Below are positions 27,041 to 35,973 of a DNA stretch of 64,000 bases, piece after piece. Position 1 is the stretch's first letter, and each line of letters opens with the position of its first letter. Below the pieces are notes generated by a model, which was given only the letters and a program-made list of their open reading frames with translations, ran no database searches and was not told where the DNA came from. Made by a program: the position numbers and the translations under genes. The stretch is from Flavobacterium daejeonense DSM 17708. GTDB lineage: Bacteria > Bacteroidota > Bacteroidia > Flavobacteriales > Flavobacteriaceae. The stretch spans positions 1 to 64,000 of the forward strand of contig NZ_AUDK01000011.1 of NCBI RefSeq assembly GCF_000425425.1. The letters run 5' to 3'.

Positions 27041-29281
27041 ATGAGTACCGTAGCTGCCGTTGCCGAAACCACCACACATTTAAAACCCTTAATCAGCGAT
27101 TTAGGACTTATCCTGATGACTGCCGGGATTGCTGTGTTGCTGTTTAAAAAAATAAAACAGCCGTTGGTTTTAGGCTATTTAATTGCAGGTTTCTTAGCAG
27201 GAAATCATTTTGATTTTTTCCCTTCGGTCAAAGACGTTCACAGTGTAGAAATTTGGGCCGAAATAGGCGTTATCGTTTTGCTTTTCAGTCTGGGACTTGA
27301 ATTTAGTTTTAAGAAACTGATGAAAGTAGGCGGAACAGCCTCAATAACCGCGATTACTCAAATTATAACCATGGTGCTGATAGGTTATCTGGCAGGACAA
27401 TGGATGGGCTGGAAAGAAATGGACAGTATTTTTCTGGGTGTGATACTTTCTATCTCCTCCACCACTATTATTTTAAAAACTTTTGACGAATTAAAAGTAA
27501 AAGCCGAACAATTTGCCGGAATTGTTATTGGTTCGCTCATTGTTCAGGACATTGTAGCCATTTTAATGATGGTCTTGCTGTCCACGGTAGCAGTAAGTCA
27601 GCAATTTTCAGGCAGTGAATTATTACTTTCTGTATTAAAATTAGGCTTTTTCCTGATTGCCTGGTTTGTGGGTGGCATCTTTTTTATTCCAACATTATTA
27701 AAGAAAACCAAACACTTACTAACCGATGAAATGATGCTGATTATTTCACTGGCTTTGTGTTTAATGATGGTAATATTGGCTTCAAATGTTGGTTTTTCAC
27801 CTGCTTTAGGAGCTTTTATCATGGGTTCTATCATTGCGGAAACTACTCATGCCGAACACATTGAACATTTAGTAAAACCGGTAAAAGATTTATTTGGAGC
27901 GGTATTTTTTGTATCGGTCGGAATGTTGATTAATCCGCATACGCTTTATGAATATGCACTTCCGGTAGTTATTTTAACCTTCGTTACCATTTTTGGACAA
28001 TCCATCAGTTCTACTATAGGAGCGTTGATTTCGGGACAACCTTTAAAACAATCCATCCAAACAGGGATGAGTTTGTCGCAAATTGGGGAATTCTCCTTCA
28101 TTATTGCTACACTGGGTATGTCGATGAATGTAACCAGTAATTTCCTGTATCCGGTAGTAGTGGCGGTTTCGGCAGTTACCACTTTTACAACGCCTTTTAT
28201 GGTTAAGATGGCAGTTCCTTTTTCGGTTTATCTGGAAAAAAAATTACCCCGAAAATGGACCCGAAGAATTGCTCTTTACAGTGCCAATGCTCAGGCGATT
28301 CGCTCGGTAAGTACCTGGCAAATCGTAATCAGAGCGCATTTGCTGCAAATTATTTTACATACCATTATTATTACTTCGGTGATTTTGATGTCGTCTAAAT
28401 TTGTATTGCCTTTGGTCGAAAATTCAAAATTTGGAAACACCATTGCCGCATTGATTACGATAATTATTATTTCCCCTTTTTTATGGGCACTTTCGTTGCG
28501 AAGAGTTGCCGTAAAAGAAGTGAATCAGCTATTTGAAGAGCGAAAATACCGAGGTCCTATCCTGATGCTTTTCTTCTTCAGAATGGGATTAGCGGTATTC
28601 TACATCGGATTTTTATTGAATATCTTTTTCTCTCCGGTCATTGCATTTTTTGCTTTGGTTGTCGCAATTGTAATCTATTTGCTATTTCCTAAAAAATTAC
28701 ACGAGCAATATCATAAAATTGAAAGTCATTTCCTGACCAACCTCAACGACAGAGAAGAAAAAAAGATCGACCGCCGTTATGCTTATTTAAGTTCCTGGGA
28801 CGGTCACATGACTACTTTTGAAATTTCAAAAGAATCCAATTTGGTTGGAAAAACCCTGCGCGAAATCAAAATGAGGGAATTAGTTGGTGTTAATATTGCT
28901 TATATAAAACGCGGCGATATTGTGATTCAGATTCCAAACAAAATGGAGCGCTTGTTTCCTGGAGATGAAATTTGCGTGATTGGTTCTGATGCTCAGGTCA
29001 AAGAATTTTCTAACTTTTTAACCCAACATGAGGTTGAAGTTCCGGAAACAGTAACTCCCGACGAAATTGTTTTACGTCAGATTGAATTAACCAATGAAGA
29101 TTTTATTGGAAAAAGTGTTGGTCAATCCAAATTAAGAGAACGTACGAAAGGGCTTTTGGTAGGTGTCGAACGAAAAGGGAATCGAATCTTAAATCCGGAA
29201 TCGAATATTATTTTGGAAAAAAATGATTTATTATGGCTCGTTGGCAGCAAAAAATTAATGTCCGAATTATTTAAAGAATAG
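27041..29281 (+). CDS. Kef/CPA2-type monovalent cation:proton antiporter with TrkA-C domains
   Basis: A 746-residue inner-membrane protein. It has a 12-13-helix Na_H_Exchanger domain (about 15-400, including GVILSISSTTIILKTFDELKV and SLSQIGEFSFIIATLGMS), a further hydrophobic block (about 430-570) and a cytosolic C-terminus with two TrkA_C-like regulatory domains (about 595-670 and 675-745). It probably exchanges K+ or Na+ for H+. The frame is open from 26999, but the ATG at 27041 (MSTVAAVAETT) is preferred. It is monocistronic, between a terminator and a MITE-like element. Confidence 0.88.
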   Translation: MSTVAAVAETTTHLKPLISDLGLILMTAGIAVLLFKKIKQPLVLGYLIAGFLAGNHFDFFPSVKDVHSVEIWAEIGVIVLLFSLGLEFSFKKLMKVGGTASITAITQIITMVLIGYLAGQWMGWKEMDSIFLGVILSISSTTIILKTFDELKVKAEQFAGIVIGSLIVQDIVAILMMVLLSTVAVSQQFSGSELLLSVLKLGFFLIAWFVGGIFFIPTLLKKTKHLLTDEMMLIISLALCLMMVILASNVGFSPALGAFIMGSIIAETTHAEHIEHLVKPVKDLFGAVFFVSVGMLINPHTLYEYALPVVILTFVTIFGQSISSTIGALISGQPLKQSIQTGMSLSQIGEFSFIIATLGMSMNVTSNFLYPVVVAVSAVTTFTTPFMVKMAVPFSVYLEKKLPRKWTRRIALYSANAQAIRSVSTWQIVIRAHLLQIILHTIIITSVILMSSKFVLPLVENSKFGNTIAALITIIIISPFLWALSLRRVAVKEVNQLFEERKYRGPILMLFFFRMGLAVFYIGFLLNIFFSPVIAFFALVVAIVIYLLFPKKLHEQYHKIESHFLTNLNDREEKKIDRRYAYLSSWDGHMTTFEISKESNLVGKTLREIKMRELVGVNIAYIKRGDIVIQIPNKMERLFPGDEICVIGSDAQVKEFSNFLTQHEVEVPETVTPDEIVLRQIELTNEDFIGKSVGQSKLRERTKGLLVGVERKGNRILNPESNIILEKNDLLWLVGSKKLMSELFKE

Positions 29282-29353
29282 CTTTTAAAAAAGCTGTTTT
29301 TTCTCAATCTTTTACGATGCCTGAACTTATTAGCAGTTTGGGCATTTTTATTT

Positions 29354-29579
29354 TTAAAACCAACCCGTTGGATGAAATTACTAAAACGTCAGTTCGAGTG
29401 TTTTTTGTGTAGTGAAACGGAACAAAAAATGTCCCGATAGCTATCGGGACGAGAACCTTTTTTAATGAAATTTTTCTTGTTCCCGATACGATTTTCTTCC
29501 CGAGGCTTCGGGAGAAAATCACTCGAACTGACGAAAAATTATAATCAAAAATTAATTTCACCCAACGGGTTTAAAACCA
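29354..29579. mobile_element. MITE-like nested palindrome with 9-bp target duplication
   Basis: Outer inverted repeats ACCCGTTGGATGAAATTA (29363-29380) and TAATTTCACCCAACGGGT (29553-29570) match at 17 of 18 positions. They are flanked directly by TTAAAACCA on both sides (29354-29362 and 29571-29579). Inside is a perfect 14-bp pair CGTCAGTTCGAGTG (29387-29400)/CACTCGAACTGACG (29520-29533). Two further hairpins are the perfect palindrome GTCCCGATAGCTATCGGGAC (29431-29450) and a stem at 29490-29520. It contains no protein-coding gene. Confidence 0.8.
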
Positions 29580-29752
29580 TTTATTTTTTTTAAAATACTT
29601 TCAAAAAATAAATATGCGGCTATTCTTTTTCTATAGAATTTTAAGTAAATTTATAGTACCAAGACAACACAAAATCAACTCTTTTTACTAAAATTTCCTT
29701 TTGAAATTACTGTAAGAGTTCAAAATTAATGGTAATTGAAAATCATTTTTTT

Positions 29753-30655
29753 ATGGCATTTATAGATTATTACAAAGTATTGGAAGTAGATAAAAAAGCT
29801 ACCGAAGCCGAAATCAAAAAGGCTTACCGGAAATTGGCCCGAAAATACCATCCGGACATTAGCCCGAACGACAAAGAAGCCGAAAAAAGATTCAAAGAAA
29901 TCAATGAGGCCAACGAGGTATTAGGAAATGCCGAAAAAAGAAAAAAATACGACGCTTACGGCGAACACTGGCAACATGCCGCCGAATTTGAAAAAGCTAA
30001 TCAAAATCAACGTTATTACGGTTCCGGCGGTACTCAGGAAGAATTTAATAATTATGGTCGGGACGGAAACGACGATTATTCGGATTTTTTTGAATCATTG
30101 TTTGGAAACGCAGGTCGAAGAAGCCGCTCAACACATCAATTTAAAGGCCCTGATTACACCTCTGAATTACAATTGAATTTAGAAGAAGCTTATTCGACGC
30201 ATAAAAAAACAATTACCGTAAACGGGAAAAATATTCGTTTTACCATTCCTGCCGGAATTGAAAACGGTCAGACGATTAAAATTGCCGGTCATGGCGGCGA
30301 TGGCAGAAACGGTGGTCCCAAAGGGGATTTGTACATTACTTTTATCATTAACAATCATCCGGATTTTAAAAGAGACAAAGATAATTTGTATGCTACGGTT
30401 TCTCTGGATTTGTACAAAGCAGTTTTAGGCGGCGAAATTACCGTGAACACTTTTGACGGAAAAGCCAAGCTAAAAGTAGCTCCGGGAACTCAAAACGGAA
30501 CTAAAGTAAAACTCAAAGGAAAAGGATTTCCCGTCTATAAAAAAGAAGGCTATTTTGGCGATTTATATATTACATTTCAAATTAAAATTCCCACCCATCT
30601 CTCTGCTAAAGAAATGGAACTATTTAACGAACTATCAAAATTAAGAGCATCATGA
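29753..30655 (+). CDS. cbpA: DnaJ-class co-chaperone of the CbpA type
   Basis: A 300-residue protein with an N-terminal J domain (about 3-68, HPD motif in KYHPDIS), a Gly/Asn/Ser-rich linker (about 80-125) and a DnaJ C-terminal substrate-binding domain. It lacks the Cys-rich zinc finger of DnaJ, which identifies the CbpA class. It stimulates DnaK ATPase and, in E. coli, binds curved DNA. The frame opens at 29729, but [13 protein letters not shown] at 29753 is the conserved N-terminus. Its stop overlaps the cbpM start (ATGA), indicating translational coupling. Confidence 0.92.
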   Translation: MAFIDYYKVLEVDKKATEAEIKKAYRKLARKYHPDISPNDKEAEKRFKEINEANEVLGNAEKRKKYDAYGEHWQHAAEFEKANQNQRYYGSGGTQEEFNNYGRDGNDDYSDFFESLFGNAGRRSRSTHQFKGPDYTSELQLNLEEAYSTHKKTITVNGKNIRFTIPAGIENGQTIKIAGHGGDGRNGGPKGDLYITFIINNHPDFKRDKDNLYATVSLDLYKAVLGGEITVNTFDGKAKLKVAPGTQNGTKVKLKGKGFPVYKKEGYFGDLYITFQIKIPTHLSAKEMELFNELSKLRAS

Positions 30656-30945
30656 ATACCGAAAATTTTATCCCTATTAGCACTTTATGCCAGCATTATA
30701 AACTGGAAATAAGTTTTTTTAATCATCTTGATGAAAACGGTTTAATAGATATTTTGCTTGTGGACAATACCCAGTATGTTCACAAAGAATCAATTTATGA
30801 AATTGAGAAAATAGTTCGCATGCATAAAGATTTGGATGTAAATATTGAGGGCATTGATGTAGTGCTAAACTTACTTCAAAAAATTGACAGCTTACAAACT
30901 GAGTTACTACGAGTTAGAAACAGATTGTTGCTCTATGAAAACTAA
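30652..30945 (+). CDS. cbpM: CbpM-like chaperone modulator (MerR-type fold)
   Basis: A 97-residue protein. The N-terminal half resembles a MerR-like winged helix ([27 protein letters not shown]). It is followed by [36 protein letters not shown], the helical region typical of CbpM. CbpM binds and inhibits the J domain of CbpA. Position supports this: it overlaps the cbpA stop by 4 bp. A DNA-binding role is less likely given the partner gene. Confidence 0.85.
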   Translation: MNTENFIPISTLCQHYKLEISFFNHLDENGLIDILLVDNTQYVHKESIYEIEKIVRMHKDLDVNIEGIDVVLNLLQKIDSLQTELLRVRNRLLLYEN

Positions 30946-31116
30946 TTTTCAAGCAAAATCTCGCTTTAACAAAACCAAAATTTAACTTAAAACCAAAACT
31001 CAAAGTATATTAAATTATATTTTTTTCATATTTTAACCTCAAATTAAAGTATCTTACCTAACAAAATACTACTATAATTGGTATTTTAGATAGGATTTCG
31101 ATATAAAATAAAAAAT

Positions 31117-32343
31117 ATGACAATTATAATTTCTCTTTGTATTTTATTACTCGTTGCTTATTTATTTGATTTAACAGCTTCAAAAACTAAAATTCCTTCG
31201 GTAATATTACTTTTACTTTTGGGCTGGTTTGTCAAAGAAATCACCAACTTTTTCTATATAAAACTTCCCGATTTAAGTTCGACCTTACCAATTTTAGGAA
31301 CTATTGGATTGATTTTGATTGTACTGGAAGGTTCGCTGGAATTAGAATTGAATAAATCCAAAGTCCATTTGATAAAAAAATCTTCTTTAGGGGCTTTTAT
31401 TCCTTTGATTGCGATGGCCTTTTGTCTGGCCTGGCTGTTTTATTATTACAGCGAATACGACTTCAAAACCTGCCTGAGTAATGCTATCCCTTTTTGTGTA
31501 ATTAGTAGCGCGATTGCCATTCCCAGTGTTCGAAACCTTCGTCAAAACTATAAGGAATTTGTGATTTACGAGAGCAGTTTATCGGATATTTTCGGCGTTA
31601 TTTGCTTCAATTTTGTGGCATTCAACACCAGTTTCGGAATGAATACTTTTGGTTATTTCTGCCTGGAAATCCTGATTATTATTATTATTTCTTTTGTGGC
31701 CACCATTTTATTATCCTTTCTTTTAAATAAAATTGATCATCATATTAAGTTTGTTCCCATCATTTTACTGATTATTTTAATTTATGAAATTTCTAAAATT
31801 TTCCATCTTCCGGCTCTGGTTTTCATCCTGATTTTTGGGCTTTCTATCGGGAATTTAGATGAATTAAAAAATTTCAAATGGATTCAGAAATTCAGACCTG
31901 ATTTATTAAACAACGAGGTTCATAAATTTAAAGAACTAATTACCGAAGCTACTTTTTTAGTAAGAGCCTTATTCTTTTTACTGTTTGGTTATCTTATTAA
32001 AACTTCCGAAATCATCAATCCGGACACGGTTCCCTGGGCATTGGCAATTGTGGGAATCATTCTGGCAATCCGTTTTTTACAGCTTAAAATTTCGGGATTA
32101 CCTCAATTTCCTTTATTATTTGTAGCTCCGAGAGGATTAATTACTATTCTTCTATTTTTATCCATTGCCACTGAAAATCAGATAGAATTAGTTAATAATT
32201 CGCTTATTATTCAGGTCATTTTATTAACCGCTATCATTATGATGCTGGGCATTATGTTTACCACTGTTAAAAGGAAAAAAGCCATTGAAGAAACCCGAAA
32301 AGCACTGCATAGCCATCAGGAAAAAGAAACCAACCTATATTAA
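31117..32343 (+). CDS. CPA1-type cation:proton antiporter
   Basis: A 408-residue inner-membrane protein with about eleven to twelve helices spanning nearly its full length. It resembles the Na_H_Exchanger family (NhaP-like) and is distinct from the Kef-type gene at 27041. Visible features are the first helix IIISLCILLLVAYLFDLTAS, GTIGLILIVLEGSLELELNKSK and VAPRGLITILLFLSIA near the end (the NhaP-type Arg-containing segment). It has no cytosolic TrkA domain. The substrate cation is unknown. It is preceded by a 171-bp A/T-rich gap without a clear promoter. Confidence 0.8.
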   Translation: MTIIISLCILLLVAYLFDLTASKTKIPSVILLLLLGWFVKEITNFFYIKLPDLSSTLPILGTIGLILIVLEGSLELELNKSKVHLIKKSSLGAFIPLIAMAFCLAWLFYYYSEYDFKTCLSNAIPFCVISSAIAIPSVRNLRQNYKEFVIYESSLSDIFGVICFNFVAFNTSFGMNTFGYFCLEILIIIIISFVATILLSFLLNKIDHHIKFVPIILLIILIYEISKIFHLPALVFILIFGLSIGNLDELKNFKWIQKFRPDLLNNEVHKFKELITEATFLVRALFFLLFGYLIKTSEIINPDTVPWALAIVGIILAIRFLQLKISGLPQFPLLFVAPRGLITILLFLSIATENQIELVNNSLIIQVILLTAIIMMLGIMFTTVKRKKAIEETRKALHSHQEKETNLY

Positions 32344-32505
32344 AATAATGCGAAACCTTAAAATAAGATCCTCTCTTTTTGGGCATTTTTTATTAATCTG
32401 CCTTAATTATTATATGGTATTTCTCTCCTCTTATTAAAAAAAATACAGTAACAAAACCTACAAAACAATCATTTTTTCATTTTTAATCAAAATTTTACAT
32501 TACAA

Positions 32506-32540
32506 TATTTGTATATACAAATAAAAAAGCATTATATTTG
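32506..32540 (+). promoter_or_regulatory. marR promoter with overlapping palindromic operator
   Basis: TTTG (32508-32511) and TATATTTG (32533-32540) with a 21-bp spacer fit the Bacteroidota promoter pattern. An 18-bp perfect palindrome TATTTGTATATACAAATA (32506-32523) covers the -33 element. MarR proteins usually bind such palindromes in their own promoters, so autorepression is likely. Confidence 0.65.
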
Positions 32541-32566
32541 TACCAACAAACAAAAACGGTATTGAA

Positions 32567-33022
32567 ATGAAAATTGAAGATGAAATAAAAAGTACGGTTG
32601 TCTTAGATCTTCCTAAAAAAATAATTCTCAATATCATGTACACCCAACATATTTTGAGTGAAAAGTTTAATGAGATCTTAAAACCTTATGACTTATCCGG
32701 GGAACAATACAATGTTTTGCGCATTCTTAGAGGGCAAAAAGGAAATCCGGCCAATATGTGTGTCATTCAGGAGCGAATGGTTGCCAAAACCAGCAACACT
32801 ACCCGACTGGTTGACAAACTTTTGCTAAAAGAATTAGTAACCCGAAATGTCTGTCCGGAAAACCGGAGAAAAATAGAAGTATTAATCACGCAAAAAGGAC
32901 TGGATGTTTTAGCGGATTTAGATCCAAAAGTTAACGATCATGAAAAAGCAACAACCGCGAAGTTAGACACTACCGAATTAGAACAATTAAATCATTTATT
33001 AGAAAAATTTAGAAATCAATAA
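32567..33022 (+). CDS. MarR-family transcriptional regulator
   Basis: A 151-residue protein with the MarR winged-helix fold. The DNA-binding region spans about residues 45-105 (LSGEQYNVLRILRGQ, MVAKTSNTTRLVDKLLLKELVTR, and the wing with the conserved Asp/Arg-type CPENRRKIEVLITQKG). It is placed 8 bp before a nitroreductase gene in the same transcript and probably controls it. Flavobacterial MarR-nitroreductase-YceI clusters are common and linked to oxidative or quinone stress. The inducer is unknown. Confidence 0.9.
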   Translation: MKIEDEIKSTVVLDLPKKIILNIMYTQHILSEKFNEILKPYDLSGEQYNVLRILRGQKGNPANMCVIQERMVAKTSNTTRLVDKLLLKELVTRNVCPENRRKIEVLITQKGLDVLADLDPKVNDHEKATTAKLDTTELEQLNHLLEKFRNQ

Positions 33023-33030
33023 ATAAAATC

Positions 33031-33663
33031 ATGAGCACATTTATAGAAAATCAAAACTGGAGATATGCAACAAAGAAATTTGATGCTACCAAAAAAATCT
33101 CAAAAGAAGATTTAAAAACATTAAAAGAAGCTATCCGCTTGAGTTCTTCTTCTTACGGATTACAACCTTACAAAGTAATTATTGTTGAAAATCCTGAATT
33201 AAGAGCTAAAATTCAACCCGCAGCCTGGGGACAATCGCAAATTGTAGAGGCTTCTCACCTGATTATTTTTGCCAATGAAACTCAGGTGGAAGAAAAAACG
33301 ATTGACAGTTATATTGCCAACATTAGTGAAACCCGAAACATTCCCGTTGAATCTTTAGCTGGTTATGGCGATTTTATGAAATCTAAGCTTATAAACCTTC
33401 CGGAAGCAAGCAAACAAATCTGGACTTCAAAACAAACTTATCTGGCTTTAGGTAATTTATTAAATGCCGCTGCCGAATTAAAAATTGACGTAACACCAAT
33501 GGAAGGTTTTGTACCGGAGCAGGTAAACGAAATATTAGGTTTAGACAAATTAGGACTTAATACTTCTTTAATTGCAACCTTGGGATACCGTCATGAAGAA
33601 GACGCAACCCAACACTATAAAAAAGTTAGAAAATCAGAAAAAGAATTATTTATCACACTATAA
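33031..33663 (+). CDS. NAD(P)H-dependent nitroreductase-family oxidoreductase
   Basis: A 210-residue FMN-dependent enzyme of the nitroreductase superfamily (NfsB-like). It has the N-terminal FMN-binding RYATKKFDATKKIS stretch, SSSSYGLQPYKVIIVENPE (about 38-56) and a C-terminal LGYRHEEDATQHYKKVRKSEKELF motif that closes the FMN site. It reduces quinones, nitroaromatics or related compounds using NAD(P)H; the natural substrate is unknown. It is co-transcribed with the MarR regulator, 8 bp upstream. Confidence 0.9.
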   Translation: MSTFIENQNWRYATKKFDATKKISKEDLKTLKEAIRLSSSSYGLQPYKVIIVENPELRAKIQPAAWGQSQIVEASHLIIFANETQVEEKTIDSYIANISETRNIPVESLAGYGDFMKSKLINLPEASKQIWTSKQTYLALGNLLNAAAELKIDVTPMEGFVPEQVNEILGLDKLGLNTSLIATLGYRHEEDATQHYKKVRKSEKELFITL

Positions 33664-33692
33664 TCATTAATTAAAATCAAATTTAAATCAAC

Positions 33693-34256
33693 ATGAAAAA
33701 TTTAAAATCACTTGCAATCGCTTTATTCTTAGCTGCCGGAGTTTCAGTAAACGCGCAAACTAAAAAAATTGATGTAAAAGCTTCTACAATCAACTGGGTT
33801 GGAAAAAAAGTAACCGGACAACACTCTGGAACGGTAAACTTCAAAGACGGAGCTGTAGTGCTTAAAGGAACAAAATTAGTTGGAGGAACTTTTACAGTTG
33901 ATATGACTTCCTTAACAGCTACTGATTTGACAGGAGAATACCAACAAAAATTAAACGGACACTTAAAAGCTGACGATTTCTTTGGAACAGATAAATTCCC
34001 AACTTCAACATTGGTAATTAAAAAAATTGGGGCAAAAGCGAAAAACGTATATGCTGTAACTGCCGATTTAACAATCAAAGGAATTACAAAACCAGTTAGT
34101 TTTGACCTTGCTGTAAATGGAAACACGGCAACTACAACCTTTAAAGTAGACAGAACTAAATATGACATCAAATACAACTCCGCGAGCATTTTCAGTACTA
34201 TCGGAGACAAAGCTATTGATGACGAATTTGAATTGGCTGTAGCTTTGAAATTCTAA
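33693..34256 (+). CDS. YceI-family secreted lipid-binding protein
   Basis: A 187-residue protein with a signal peptide (about 1-20, ending SVNAQ). It has a lipocalin-like YceI beta-barrel: KIDVKASTINWVGKKVTGQHSGTVNFKDG near the start, and VSFDLAVNG and DRTKYDIKYNSASIF near the end. YceI proteins bind isoprenoid-type lipids such as polyprenyl quinones in the periplasm. It is 29 bp after the nitroreductase gene and probably in the same operon, which fits a quinone-related stress response. A strong terminator follows. Confidence 0.9.
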   Translation: MKNLKSLAIALFLAAGVSVNAQTKKIDVKASTINWVGKKVTGQHSGTVNFKDGAVVLKGTKLVGGTFTVDMTSLTATDLTGEYQQKLNGHLKADDFFGTDKFPTSTLVIKKIGAKAKNVYAVTADLTIKGITKPVSFDLAVNGNTATTTFKVDRTKYDIKYNSASIFSTIGDKAIDDEFELAVALKF

Positions 34257-34277
34257 TTTTCATTTTACCCTGTATAT

Positions 34278-34316
34278 AAAAAAGGAGACTGTTTTACCGA
34301 GACAGTCTCCTTTTTG
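34278..34316 (+). terminator. Rho-independent terminator after the YceI gene
   Basis: AAAAAGGAGACTGT (34278-34291) pairs with ACAGTCTCCTTTTT (34302-34315). The stem is perfect, the loop is 10 nt and a T run follows. Confidence 0.9.
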
Positions 34317-34455
34317 TTTTCAAAAAACAAAAAAATAACAACCACTTAACCTTTATACAATCTTAAGAAAACATCCTCAAAAACACAGTTTATAATTTTG
34401 CAAATGCCTGTTTTATTAGAGAAAATCAAGCCCCATAACTATCTAATATAAAATC

Positions 34456-35727
34456 ATGAAAAAGAAAATTACACTGGCTGTTTTAGGATTATGCTTTAGT
34501 TTAACAACCATAGCACAAAACATCAGAGGAATTAGCAGCCCTCCTCATTCATTCAACAACTGGACTAATTTCAAACCGGCGTCGGCAGAATACAATACCG
34601 CCACACACATTTTATCGGGAATAATCGATAAAGACATGACTTTATCCAACAAAAACACTTATTTGTTAGTTGGAGTTGTTTACGTAAAAAATGCCTCGCT
34701 TACTATTGAACCCGGCACTGTTATCAGAGGCGACGAAAAAACATGTGGTACCTTAGTCATTACCCGCGGTGCTAAAATACTGGCCGAAGGTCTGGAAACT
34801 AATCCTATTATTTTTACATCCAACAAAGACGGATACAGCCGAAAACCGGGAAACTGGGGTGGAATTATCCTGTTAGGCAATGCTCCCATTAATACTATTA
34901 GCGGCATGAGTTTTCTGGATTTTAATTTAAATCCCGCCATGTGTCAGTATGGAGGTTCAAATCCCGAAGACAATTCCGGAATTTTAAAATACGTCCACAT
35001 TGAATATTCGGGAAGAAAACTCAATGAATTAAAAGAACTAAATGGTTTATCGATGGCGGGAATCGGTAACAAAACCATCCTGAGTCACATCCAAATTAGT
35101 TATTCTAACGATGATTCTTTCGAATGCTATGGTGGCAATGTCAATCTGGACAACCTGATTTCATATCGTTGTACCGATGATGATTTTGATTTTACTCAGG
35201 GAGCTCAGGGCAATATTTCTAACAGTATTGCCATTCGCTATCCTTACAGCTCCGACTTTTCGGGTTCCAGAAGTTTTGAAATCGACTCTTATGACAAAGC
35301 TGAAAATGCCGATTTTAATAAAAAAATGACCCAAATTACAGCTAACAACATCACCTTAATTAACATGGAAAATAACGAACAGGGCTTAGTTCGAGAATCC
35401 ATTTTTATAAAAAAAGACAGTCAATTAAATTTAACCAATAGTGTTATTTCCGGATTTGCTCCCTTTATTTTGATGGATAAAAATATCGAACCTTATACCG
35501 CTAATTTATCCAAAATTTCATTTTCCAATGTTTTAATTAATAATTGCAAAGGAAGTTTTGAAAGCGAAGAACCTAATTACAACAGCGAATTAAATAATTG
35601 GTACTCAAAAAATGCTACGGTAGAATTTAGCCAACTAACCAACACTGAATTATTCATAGATTCAGGTTCCAAAAGCAGACCTGATTTTAGAATTCAGCCA
35701 AATAACAGCTTTGCAAATAACGATTAA
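34456..35727 (+). CDS. Secreted right-handed beta-helix-like surface protein of unknown function
   Basis: A 423-residue protein with a signal peptide (about 1-21, ending TTIAQ). The segments IEPGTVIRGDEKTCGTLVITRGAKI, NPIIFTSNKDGYS and NWGGIILLGNAP are hallmarks of a family of Bacteroidota surface proteins with parallel beta-helix repeats. Here a repeated short strand pattern (KYVHIEYSGR, SHIQISYSNDDSFE, ENLISYR-like) supports that fold. No type IX secretion C-terminal domain is visible. It lies just upstream of the trp leader, but nothing links it to tryptophan synthesis. Confidence 0.65.
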   Translation: MKKKITLAVLGLCFSLTTIAQNIRGISSPPHSFNNWTNFKPASAEYNTATHILSGIIDKDMTLSNKNTYLLVGVVYVKNASLTIEPGTVIRGDEKTCGTLVITRGAKILAEGLETNPIIFTSNKDGYSRKPGNWGGIILLGNAPINTISGMSFLDFNLNPAMCQYGGSNPEDNSGILKYVHIEYSGRKLNELKELNGLSMAGIGNKTILSHIQISYSNDDSFECYGGNVNLDNLISYRCTDDDFDFTQGAQGNISNSIAIRYPYSSDFSGSRSFEIDSYDKAENADFNKKMTQITANNITLINMENNEQGLVRESIFIKKDSQLNLTNSVISGFAPFILMDKNIEPYTANLSKISFSNVLINNCKGSFESEEPNYNSELNNWYSKNATVEFSQLTNTELFIDSGSKSRPDFRIQPNNSFANND

Positions 35728-35768
35728 TGTATTTCGAAAATTAAAATTGCATTTTTTACTTTCAACTA

Positions 35769-35799
35769 TTTGCAAATTAAAATTACATTCCTATATTTG
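35769..35799 (+). promoter_or_regulatory. trp operon promoter
   Basis: TTTG (35769-35772), a 19-bp spacer and TATATTTG (35792-35799) match the Bacteroidota consensus exactly. The leader-peptide ATG is at 35804, only 5 bases further, so the transcript should begin at or very near the leader start codon. Confidence 0.8.
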
Positions 35800-35803
35800 C
35801 GAT

Positions 35804-35854
35804 ATGGAAAGAATTACAAATAATACTTGGTGGTGGAATAATTTACGTCAGTAG
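35804..35854 (+). CDS. trpL: trp operon leader peptide
   Basis: A 16-codon ORF encoding MERITNNTWWWNNLRQ, with three consecutive Trp codons (35828-35836). It sits 120 bp upstream of trpE and just before a terminator-like hairpin (35895-35926). This is the arrangement of a classical ribosome-mediated trp attenuator. Trp is rare, so three in a row in a 16-residue peptide at this site is unlikely by chance. Expression has not been tested. Confidence 0.85.
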   Translation: MERITNNTWWWNNLRQ

Positions 35855-35894
35855 TCGTGAACTAAGCTCCTATGGTATTATCCCAATAAATATA

Positions 35895-35926
35895 AAAGGC
35901 TTGTCATCACGACAGGCCTTTTTTTT
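35895..35926 (+). terminator. trp attenuator terminator hairpin
   Basis: AAAGGCTTGTC (35895-35905) pairs with GACAGGCCTTT (35911-35921), 11 bp with one G-U pair and a 5-nt loop, followed by eight T. It lies 41 bp after the leader stop. A competing pairing is visible: TGGAATAAT over a Trp codon (35834-35842) with ATTATCCCA (35877-35885), 8 of 9 bp. A weaker AAGC..CCT segment (35864-35871) could pair with the left arm AGGCTT as antiterminator. Confidence 0.8.
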
Positions 35927-35973
35927 ATGCCAAACAAAAAACAACAACATATAATTTTTAAAATTTAATACAA

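Noticed and set aside
33683..34210. 175-codon minus-strand ORF overlapping the YceI gene
   Set aside because: Entirely antisense to a gene with signal peptide and clear family motifs.
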